In this document: one piece after another, positions 54,200 through 61,619 of the stretch
How the letters are laid out: each line of letters begins with the position of its first letter
Numbering within the stretch: position 1 is the first letter of the stretch
NCBI RefSeq assembly: GCF_021233055.1
Contig: NZ_CP089538.1
Location: 1,407,501 to 1,471,500, forward strand
Direction of reading: 5' to 3'
Source: Spirosoma oryzicola
Lineage (GTDB): Bacteria; Bacteroidota; Bacteroidia; Cytophagales; Spirosomataceae
DNA: 64,000 bases
The notes under the pieces: model-generated
What the model was told of the DNA's origin: nothing
What the model saw: the letters and a program-made list of their open reading frames with translations, nothing else
Databases searched by the model: none
Translations under genes and position numbers: made by a program

Positions 54200-54236
54200 G
54201 TCTCTTCTTAAAAACGGAGCGCTTTTAAGAAGAGAC
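54200..54236 (-). terminator. Terminator after the hybrid histidine kinase
   Basis: Fourteen-base arms (GTCTCTTCTTAAAA and complement) enclose a nine-base loop; on the minus strand they run into CTTTTTTTAT. It lies 32 bases after the kinase stop and upstream of the receptor operon. Confidence 0.85.
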
Positions 54237-54267
54237 AAATGCGGTTGTTTTATAACCTGTCTGGTCG

Positions 54268-56877
54268 TTATCCCTGATCTACACCCTTTTGCAAAACGTC
54301 ACGGATTCCCGGCAACTCGGCTTCTACAGCCGTGATATACTGCTCTAACAACGGAGCAACCTCGGTAATATCTTTTCCGCCTTTCACCAGGGCTTCAATG
54401 CGTAAGTTTAGCTCCGTGACTGTACGGAGTCCCATCATCATGGCGGGCGCTTTCTGCGTGTGGAGCGTGCGACCAATGGCCGGAACATCCTTCTCGCTCA
54501 GACCCTGTTGTAACTGCTTGAGTTCCTCAGGCGTTTTGTCGAGATAGATTTCGAGCAGCTCCAGCGCCAGTTCCGGATCGTTGCCAACCGAATTCAGCAA
54601 GGGCTCGATTGAAAAAGACGTGGGATTAGTCGGCGGGGCTGGTGCTGGTGGCGCTGGCTGGGTAGCTCCAGCGAGCGTTGGCTGACTGCCTTCGCTGAAC
54701 CCGTAATGAAGGATCATCCGTTTCAAATCCTCCATCTGGAAGGGTTTGGGCAGGAAATCGTTCATGCCGGCCTGGAGGCACTGCTCACGTTCGCTGGCCA
54801 GCGCATGGGCAGTCATTGCGATGATCGGAATGGTGCTGCGCAGGGTTGTCCGGATATGCCGGGTCGTCTGATAGCCATCCATCACCGGCATCTGAATATC
54901 CATCAGCACCAGGTCGAAAGATTTCTTTTGCAGCATATCCAGTGCCTGCTGGCCATTTTCGGCCAAATCGGCTTCGTAACCCAGGCGCTTGATTACTTGC
55001 AGAACCAATTTCTGGTTCATTGGATTGTCTTCCACCGCCAGAATCGTCAACGATTTTTTGGCGGTTTCTGCTTTTGCCAGCGATGGGTCAATGGTCTGGA
55101 GAATCGATTCCGGAGCTACTGGATAGGTAAGTTCCAGCGTAAATTCCGATCCTTTGCCGAGGGCGCTGTCTACCTTGATCCAGCCGCCCTGCATCTGCGT
55201 GAGCGACTTTACAATGTTGAGGCCAAGGCCCGTACCGCCGTAGTAGCGAGTCGTAAAGTCGCTGGCTTGCCGGAATCGCTCAAAGATGTGCGGTAAGGCA
55301 TCGGTGTCGATACCGATACCCGTGTCTTTCACCGTAAACTGGACGCGCACCGACTGGTTGGTTTCTTCCTGTTTGGTAATGCGGGCGGTTACCGAGCCTT
55401 GTTTGGTAAATTTGATCGCGTTGCTGAGCAGGTTAAGCAGAATCTGCGTGAGTCGGGTCGGGTCGCCTAGAACCAGCGCGGGTAGGGTCGGATCAATGTC
55501 AAATACCAGCCGTAGGTTTTTATCGCTCGCTGTTGGCTGAAGCATGGTCTGCAACGAAGCCGCCAGCGACCGAATACTAAACGGTATCGACTCCATCTGA
55601 ATCATCCCCGCTTCGATCTTGGAGATATCCAGAATATCGTTGACAATCGTCAGTAAGTTCTTACCCGCCGTCTGAACAAGCTTCACAAATTCGGCCTGCT
55701 CTTCGTTCAGGGGTGTCACTTCCAGCAGGTTCGAAAAACCAATGATGGCGTTCAGCGGAGTACGAATTTCATGGCTCATGTTGGCCAGAAAATTCTCTTT
55801 GAGCCGGGCGGCCTGTTCCGCCATTTCCTTGGCTTCCTGAAGCCGGACCTGCGACTGCACCCGATCGCTGATGTCGATGCTGGACGAAACGACATACTGC
55901 AACTGGCCGTCTGCGTCGTAAACCGGACTAGATGAACTTAACAACTGGATGACTTTGTCGCCAACCTGTAGCTGCATATCATCGACCTGCGATGTTTCGC
56001 CCCGCATGGCCCGAAAGATAGGACGCTGTTCGAGAGGGTACGTATTTCCGTCCGGAAACTGACTGATGGCTACCTGACTCAGCATGTCAGAATAGGAAGT
56101 CAGTCTGGTCGCGCTTCCAAACATACTGGTAGCAGCCTGATTGGCGTAATACAGTTTGCCATCTTTGTTGACGACTGCGATGGAAACGGGTACCGCTTCG
56201 AGAAACCGTTTGAGTTGCTGCTCGCTCAGGGCGAGTTGCTGGTTGAGTTTATTCGCATTCTTGAGCGTCTTGAAAAGCAGGTAAATCGCCCACAGAATCA
56301 TCGCGAGCGCGGCTACTGCACCGACGATACTACTGTTGGTGGCGTAATCGGCGGATTGCTTACTGGCAGCCGCGCGAACGTTAAGTAGCTCGTTTTCAAT
56401 CGCTTCTACTTGCTTAAGCTGATTAAACAACTGATCGCTGAAGCTCATGAACGTCTGTACCGAATCCAGTCGGGCCAGCCCCTTCGCCGAGTTGGCCTGT
56501 AAAAACAACTGCTTGCCGTGAGCCAGTTTCTGATCGAGAAGCCGGGAGATCGTTTGCAGCCGCTCCTGCTGAAACCGCTGATCGGTGGTGAGGTTGGTAA
56601 TTTCCTCAACCCGCTCTTTCATACGCCGAGCGTTTCGGTCATAATCGGCCCGGAAGAAAGGGTTGTTTTTGCTCAGTAAGTACCCGCGCAGGTCGTTGTC
56701 CAGGCTCGTCAGATAAGCCTGAATCTGTTGGGTTTTTTGGAGGACAAGGTGCGTATGAATAAGCCAGTTATTCTGTTCAACGAGCCGTTGGGTGGTACGC
56801 TGAGCATTGATACCGATCAGGATTGGGATTAACAGGCCAACGGCCAGAATCCAGCCAATTCGCTTTGTAGACTTCAT
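54268..56877 (-). CDS. Hybrid sensor histidine kinase (CHASE3-PAS-HisKA-HATPase-REC-Hpt)
   Basis: An 869-residue protein. An N-terminal membrane helix (about 9-25), a CHASE3-like helical sensor region with YLLSKNNPFF and a second helix (about 185-205) give a periplasmic sensor; PAS follows (about 215-335), then HisKA with His369 in SHEIRTPLN, HATPase (LLSNAIKFTK, GTGLGLNIVKSL), a receiver with Asp660 in MDIQMPVMDG and an Hpt domain with His806 in TLHTQK. All phosphorelay residues are present. The output regulator is not next to it; the upstream neighbour is the divergent thyA. Signal unknown. Confidence 0.92.
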   Translation of the reverse strand: MKSTKRIGWILAVGLLIPILIGINAQRTTQRLVEQNNWLIHTHLVLQKTQQIQAYLTSLDNDLRGYLLSKNNPFFRADYDRNARRMKERVEEITNLTTDQRFQQERLQTISRLLDQKLAHGKQLFLQANSAKGLARLDSVQTFMSFSDQLFNQLKQVEAIENELLNVRAAASKQSADYATNSSIVGAVAALAMILWAIYLLFKTLKNANKLNQQLALSEQQLKRFLEAVPVSIAVVNKDGKLYYANQAATSMFGSATRLTSYSDMLSQVAISQFPDGNTYPLEQRPIFRAMRGETSQVDDMQLQVGDKVIQLLSSSSPVYDADGQLQYVVSSSIDISDRVQSQVRLQEAKEMAEQAARLKENFLANMSHEIRTPLNAIIGFSNLLEVTPLNEEQAEFVKLVQTAGKNLLTIVNDILDISKIEAGMIQMESIPFSIRSLAASLQTMLQPTASDKNLRLVFDIDPTLPALVLGDPTRLTQILLNLLSNAIKFTKQGSVTARITKQEETNQSVRVQFTVKDTGIGIDTDALPHIFERFRQASDFTTRYYGGTGLGLNIVKSLTQMQGGWIKVDSALGKGSEFTLELTYPVAPESILQTIDPSLAKAETAKKSLTILAVEDNPMNQKLVLQVIKRLGYEADLAENGQQALDMLQKKSFDLVLMDIQMPVMDGYQTTRHIRTTLRSTIPIIAMTAHALASEREQCLQAGMNDFLPKPFQMEDLKRMILHYGFSEGSQPTLAGATQPAPPAPAPPTNPTSFSIEPLLNSVGNDPELALELLEIYLDKTPEELKQLQQGLSEKDVPAIGRTLHTQKAPAMMMGLRTVTELNLRIEALVKGGKDITEVAPLLEQYITAVEAELPGIRDVLQKGVDQG

Positions 56878-57189
56878 ACGTTGGTAGCTGGCTGGTCGAT
56901 CATACGTAGCATAAAATTGTTAGGTAGCAGTACTTTCATGGTAAGTCAGTGGGTCAATAACCGAGTAGGCAACGAATGTAGAACAATTCTTAAACAAATG
57001 GTATAGAATATATGAATGTAAAATTAAGTAAATAATAAGTTAAAGTTTTACGCCAAAACAGAATAGTTGTTTTGAACAGATTCGAATAGGTAATTTTACG
57101 TTAGCTGATCAGCTGGTCTTCGTGTATTCCCGCAAAATTGCCGTTGCCTATCCTGGGTACGCCGTCCCTTTTTTTCGTTTCTTTGCTGT
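56878..57189. other. Divergent intergenic region between the hybrid kinase and thyA
   Basis: A 312-base AT-rich region (notably about 56990-57080) that should hold both promoters. I found no exact TAnnTTTG element on either strand and no hairpin with a T-run. A weak dyad around CAGCTGATC-like bases near 57100 is noted only as sequence. Confidence 0.4.
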
Positions 57190-57984
57190 ATGCAACAATA
57201 CCACGACTTATTACGCCATATTCTGGCTACTGGTACCCGCAAAACTGACCGTACCGGTACAGGTACGATTAGTGTGTTTGGTTACCAGATGCGCTTCAAT
57301 TTGCAGGATGGCTTTCCTCTGTTAACGACAAAAAAGGTTCATACAAAGTCGATTATCCACGAATTGCTTTGGTTCATTAAGGGCGATACGAATATTAAGT
57401 ACCTGAAAGACAATGGCGTTTCGATCTGGGACGACTGGGCTGATGAAAATGGTGATTTAGGTCCGGTGTACGGGCGGCAATGGCGGAGCTGGGCTACCAC
57501 CGATGGCCGCACGATTGACCAATTGAGCGACGTACTAAAGCAACTCAAAAATTCGCCCGATTCGCGCCGGATGATCGTGTCGGCCTGGAATCCGGCTGAT
57601 GTACCGGGGATGGCGCTACCGCCCTGCCATGCTTTATTTCAGTTTTACGTAGCCGATGGTAAGTTGTCATGCCAGCTGTACCAGCGTAGCGCGGACGTAT
57701 TTTTGGGCGTTCCGTTCAATATTGCTTCGTACGCTTTACTGACCATGATGATTGCGCAGGAATGTGGACTGGAGCCTCACGAATTTATCTGGACCGGTGG
57801 CGATACGCATTTGTACCTGAATCACCTGGAGCAGGTTGAAACGCAGCTATCCCGCGAGCCGCGCCCGTTGCCGACCATGCGTCTGAATCCAGCCGTTCGG
57901 TCAATTTTCGATTTTGCCTACGAGGATTTCACGCTGGAAAACTACAATCCGTACCCAGCCATCAAAGCGCCGGTCGCTGTTTAA
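57190..57984 (+). CDS. thyA: Thymidylate synthase
   Basis: A 264-residue enzyme, the same length as E. coli ThyA. The catalytic Cys146 is in [15 protein letters not shown] near residue 21, LLTTKK near 44, [15 protein letters not shown] near 175 and the C-terminal IKAPVAV are all conserved. It makes dTMP from dUMP using methylene-tetrahydrofolate, so the organism does not rely on ThyX alone. A pentapeptide-repeat gene starts 11 bases after its stop, probably on the same transcript. No dihydrofolate reductase gene follows in this window. Confidence 0.97.
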   Translation: MQQYHDLLRHILATGTRKTDRTGTGTISVFGYQMRFNLQDGFPLLTTKKVHTKSIIHELLWFIKGDTNIKYLKDNGVSIWDDWADENGDLGPVYGRQWRSWATTDGRTIDQLSDVLKQLKNSPDSRRMIVSAWNPADVPGMALPPCHALFQFYVADGKLSCQLYQRSADVFLGVPFNIASYALLTMMIAQECGLEPHEFIWTGGDTHLYLNHLEQVETQLSREPRPLPTMRLNPAVRSIFDFAYEDFTLENYNPYPAIKAPVAV

Positions 57985-57995
57985 GTAAGAGGGGA

Positions 57996-58562
57996 ATGGA
58001 GTACTACAACCAGGTGTTTGAGCCGGCGGACGAAGCTGTCGAGCGGTGGACTGACCAGGAATTTGAACAGTGCGTATTTAAAAAACTAGATTTCTCGCGG
58101 GGGTCATTTGCCGGATCGAGCTTTGTCAACTGTCGCTTCGAACACTGCACGCTGACGGGCGTAGAGCTAAAAAATGCAAAACTTTACGACGTTCGCTTCG
58201 CCAACTGCAAGCTGGCACATGTGGACTTTGGGAGTTGTAACCCGTTCGGGTTTCACGTCGATTTTAAGGACTGTCAACTCGATTACACGGTTTTCCTGAA
58301 TCGTAAGCTGAAGAAAGCGCAGTTTATTGAGTGCTCCCTAAAGGAAGCGTATTTCCTTAAATGTGACCTGACCGGAACGGCCTTTAAGCACTGCAATCTT
58401 GAACTAACCAAGTTTGAAGACAACAACCTAAGTCAGGTCGATTTTTCCAGTTCGTACAACCTGGAAATCAATCCAGATACCAACAAGCTCAAAAAAGCCC
58501 GGTTCTCGTTGCAAAGTCTGCCCGGTCTGCTGATCAAACACGATCTCATTATCAGTCACTAA
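57996..58562 (+). CDS. Pentapeptide-repeat protein
   Basis: A 188-residue protein built of A(D/N)LxF-type repeats (LDFSRGSF, CRFEHCTLTG, VRFANCKLAHVDF, AQFIECSLKEAYF), which fold as a right-handed quadrilateral helix. The length, a bulge segment in the middle (FGFHVDFKDC) and C-terminal helices resemble Qnr-like proteins, which mimic DNA and bind gyrase, but this cannot be decided from sequence alone. It lies 11 bases after thyA. The stop codon is inside a long hairpin shared with the convergent 2TM gene. Confidence 0.85.
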   Translation: MEYYNQVFEPADEAVERWTDQEFEQCVFKKLDFSRGSFAGSSFVNCRFEHCTLTGVELKNAKLYDVRFANCKLAHVDFGSCNPFGFHVDFKDCQLDYTVFLNRKLKKAQFIECSLKEAYFLKCDLTGTAFKHCNLELTKFEDNNLSQVDFSSSYNLEINPDTNKLKKARFSLQSLPGLLIKHDLIISH

Positions 58563-58615
58563 GCTAAGTTGCCCGGTAGCACGAAATGTTTGTGCTGCCG
58601 GGCAACTTAGCTTAG
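58559..58615. terminator. Long hairpin overlapping the pentapeptide gene stop codon
   Basis: Arms of 24 bases (58559-58582 and 58592-58615) match perfectly except one G:U pair, with a nine-base loop. The TAA stop at 58560-58562 is in the left arm. There is no T-run on the plus strand; it separates convergent genes and probably acts as terminator. Confidence 0.7.
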
Positions 58616-58638
58616 GGGTGTGGTATAGGACTATTTTG

Positions 58639-58926
58639 TTAGTAGTGACGGGCTAGTTTCTGATACTCCTCTTCAATCATATCGCGTTCGCTACCCCGGC
58701 GAAAAACGGTAAAGTAATGCGAAGCCAGACCAATGCCCCAGCCAAGCATGGGAAAGATTGGCCAGGGAAAGAAAAAGTTGGCACGTATCGGATGAAAGGT
58801 GAACGTACTCACCGCCCAGATCAGCCAAAGACCAGCGTTAACGATTAAGTAAGAACGTAGGTGCATCCGAAAGCCGACGCGGGCTTTTGCTTGTTTCCAA
58901 AGAATAGGGTCGTGTTGCGTTTCCAT
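58639..58926 (-). CDS. 2TM domain-containing protein
   Basis: A 95-residue protein fitting the 2TM family: RVGFRMHLRSYLIVNAGLW at residues 17-35 as first membrane segment, then FFPWPIFPMLGWGIGLASHY as the second, and a charged tail (ERDMIEEEYQKL). In other bacteria the domain is found alone or fused to histidine kinases; the role of stand-alone forms is unknown. It is convergent with the pentapeptide gene. Confidence 0.88.
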   Translation of the reverse strand: METQHDPILWKQAKARVGFRMHLRSYLIVNAGLWLIWAVSTFTFHPIRANFFFPWPIFPMLGWGIGLASHYFTVFRRGSERDMIEEEYQKLARHY

Positions 58927-59025
58927 GATCGGATAAGTATGTAAGGTTAAACTGAGTTGCTTCGTTGCGATTGTGTGTCAAAGGTAGATCGGCTCCTTAC
59001 AGATCAGAATTACTTTCCGACGAAC

Positions 59026-59565
59026 CTACCTATCAGCGGTGCTAACGACCTGATTAACCCGATGAAATACCGTATCCCCGGATGAATGTTCGGCTGGTTT
59101 TATCCAGTTAGGGTAATGACGATACAGTAGTAAGCCACCCAGAATAAACACACCGTTGGCCGCCCCCATCGTAACCCACCAGAAATACGAAGGTGGAAAC
59201 AGACGATAGGTGCTCTCGACAACGAAGGCTGCGTACAGACCCGTAACGGAAGCACCCATACCGAGGTAGTGCCACCGGAGCCACGATGGTAGCGTTGATC
59301 GCAGACTAACTGATCCGAGTCCAATCAGTAGTGCAACTACACTGCCAACGGCACCCCAGTGAATAACGCCGAATCGTCCGAAGAGGTAATAAATCTGAAA
59401 AGCCGTTAGCAGGAGCACAACCATACCCGTCACATAAAGCCAGCCCGCAAGCCGATGCGCTGCCGTTCCTTTCGGTTTGAAAAGAATGTAGGTACCTGTG
59501 CTCATGGCTAGCAAAGCCGCAGTCAAATGAACGACACTAACAGAAGAATGCAGAACTGTATTCAT
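59026..59565 (-). CDS. DUF2306 family membrane protein
   Basis: A 179-residue polytopic membrane protein from ATG 59565 (a GTG at 59598 adds 11 hydrophobic residues and is also possible). Five or six membrane segments are visible, with the family's conserved GTAAHRLAGWLYV near residue 34 and LRWHYLGMGASVTGLYAAFV near 100. DUF2306 proteins are of unknown function. It is divergent from polX and not tightly linked to the 2TM gene (99 bases). Confidence 0.8.
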   Translation of the reverse strand: MNTVLHSSVSVVHLTAALLAMSTGTYILFKPKGTAAHRLAGWLYVTGMVVLLLTAFQIYYLFGRFGVIHWGAVGSVVALLIGLGSVSLRSTLPSWLRWHYLGMGASVTGLYAAFVVESTYRLFPPSYFWWVTMGAANGVFILGGLLLYRHYPNWIKPAEHSSGDTVFHRVNQVVSTADR

Positions 59566-59739
59566 CCACTCCAGCGCGATAAATAATAGTATGTACACTG
59601 TTTACTTTTTTGCCGCAGAAGTGTTGTAATAAAACAAGCCAACAGTCCGCTCAATGGCCGGTTCGGTAGATTGGCGCTAGGCGTAAGAAGACTAGATCCG
59701 GTCAAATGCCTAACTTGCAGCGTGAATTCTTTTATTACT

Positions 59740-61473
59740 ATGACCAATTCCGAAATCGTTGATCTGCTCGAATTGACGGGCCGATTGATGGAACTTCATG
59801 ATCGTGACGCTTTCCGGACGCGCGCTTTTCAAACGGCTGCGTTCAACCTGGATAAATCCACCGCCGATTTAAGTAATCTGTCCGCCGATGAACTGGTTAA
59901 GCTACCGGGTGTTGGCAAAGCGGTAGCGGGTAAAATTCGGGAAATCGCGGAAACGGGTCATTTGGCTGAGCTGGATGCTTTATTGGCCGAAACGCCCTCC
60001 GGCGTGCTGGATATGTTTCGGATCAAAGGGCTAGGCGTTAAGAAAGTGCGGACCTTATGGCAGGAGTTGGGCATCGATAATCTGCGCGACCTGCAACTGG
60101 CGGGAGAAAACGGGCAGATCGCAAAAATTAAAGGATTTGGTGCCAACACGCAGGAAAAGATTTTAGCCGCGCTGGAGTTCTTGCAGGAGCAACAAGGGAA
60201 AGTCCGCATGGACAAGGCCGCCATGATTGCCAACATGCTCCGGGACGAACTGGTCAAGCATTTTGAACGGGTGGAAATTAGCGGTCAGGTACGCCGGAAA
60301 GCGCAGGAAGTCGATGCGGTGCAGCTGCTCATCCAAACCAGCGATCCCATTTCGGCCATGCAGATTCTGGCGAATCTACCTAATCTGCAACAAAACGAAC
60401 CGGCATCATCGCCGTTCACCTGGCGGGGGCAGCTTCAGGGTTTTGATGTGCAGGTTGAGTTGTTGTTGTATCCCGCCGAACAACTAGATCGACAGTTGTT
60501 TATTCAAACAGCAGCTGATCCGCATTTACAACAGGTTGGCAATGGTGGGTTTTCACTCTTGCAAACCGCACAAACGACTGTCAATGTTGCTGCCGAAGCC
60601 GAACTGGAATTGGAGGAGGTAGAGAAAAGCATTTACGCGCGGGCTGGATTGCCGTACATCGTTCCCGAAATGCGCGAAGATGATTTTGCCTTTCGCTGGG
60701 CTCGAAGCCATCGGAACGACGAACTGGTAACCTGGGAAGACCTGCGCGGAACGCTGCACAACCATAGTACCTGGTCGGATGGCAAGCAGTCGGTGGCTGG
60801 TATGGCCGCTTATTGCCGGGAATTGGGCCTGACGTATTTTGGTATCGCTGACCACTCCAAAACGGCCAGCTATGCCAATGGACTCGACAGCGACCGTGTT
60901 CGACAGCAGCAACAGGAAATCGACCAGCTCAATGCCAGTTTTGGGTCAGACTTCCGCATCTTCAAAGGCATCGAATCGGATATTTTAGGCGACGGCTCGC
61001 TGGACTACGACGACGCAACACTGGCTACGTTCGATTATGTGGTCGCTTCGGTACACCAGACCCTAACTATGTCGCTCGAAAAAGCAACGACACGCTTATT
61101 GAAGGCCATCGAAAATCCGTACACGACGATATTAGGTCATCCAACGGGCCGCTTGCTGCTGGCTCGCGAAGGGTATCCCATCGACCATCGGGCAATCATC
61201 GACGCTTGTGCCGAGCATCAGGTCGTCATCGAAATCAACGCGAGTCCTTACCGGCTCGATATCGATTGGCGGTGGATTGAATACGCTATGCAGCAAGGCG
61301 TTTTATTAAGCATAAATCCCGATGCGCACGACCTGGCCGGACTGCTCGATATGCACTACGGCGTAGCCGTTGGTCGGAAAGGTGGCTTAACCCGAGACAT
61401 GACCTTTAACGCGCTGACGCTGGCCGAAATGAGCGATTACCTACAAAAACGTCGGGGGCGCATACATGCGTGA
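59740..61473 (+). CDS. polX: PolX-type DNA polymerase/3'-5' exonuclease with PHP domain
   Basis: A 577-residue protein from the ATG at 59740. Residues 1-80 form the 8-kDa-like domain, followed by helix-hairpin-helix elements (LVKLPGVGKAVAGKI, FRIKGLGVKKV), the polymerase region and a C-terminal PHP domain from about residue 340. The PHP metal residues are all visible: LHNHSTWSDG, GIADHS, GIESDI, ASVHQ, GHPTGR and PDAH, consistent with exonuclease or phosphoesterase activity. In the polymerase site the first catalytic Asp is Glu190 (QEVD), while Asp192 and Asp236 are kept. It may act in base-excision repair, with reduced synthesis. Divergent from DUF2306. Confidence 0.88.
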   Translation: MTNSEIVDLLELTGRLMELHDRDAFRTRAFQTAAFNLDKSTADLSNLSADELVKLPGVGKAVAGKIREIAETGHLAELDALLAETPSGVLDMFRIKGLGVKKVRTLWQELGIDNLRDLQLAGENGQIAKIKGFGANTQEKILAALEFLQEQQGKVRMDKAAMIANMLRDELVKHFERVEISGQVRRKAQEVDAVQLLIQTSDPISAMQILANLPNLQQNEPASSPFTWRGQLQGFDVQVELLLYPAEQLDRQLFIQTAADPHLQQVGNGGFSLLQTAQTTVNVAAEAELELEEVEKSIYARAGLPYIVPEMREDDFAFRWARSHRNDELVTWEDLRGTLHNHSTWSDGKQSVAGMAAYCRELGLTYFGIADHSKTASYANGLDSDRVRQQQQEIDQLNASFGSDFRIFKGIESDILGDGSLDYDDATLATFDYVVASVHQTLTMSLEKATTRLLKAIENPYTTILGHPTGRLLLAREGYPIDHRAIIDACAEHQVVIEINASPYRLDIDWRWIEYAMQQGVLLSINPDAHDLAGLLDMHYGVAVGRKGGLTRDMTFNALTLAEMSDYLQKRRGRIHA

Positions 61474-61619
61474 AAGAATTGCAGAGCGTCAGGGTATTAA
61501 TAATGGATTAATGACTAGAAACAATGGGTAAATTGAGCAATTTATCTCTTTGTTTCATTGATATGTCATAGTGGTAGTGACGTGAGCCAACCCGCTCTGC
61601 GCTTCCTAAATCCGGCTCT

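Noticed and set aside
57996..58562. Calling the pentapeptide protein a quinolone-resistance Qnr
   Set aside because: Repeat pattern and length are suggestive, but pentapeptide proteins are diverse and no Qnr-specific loop could be confirmed.
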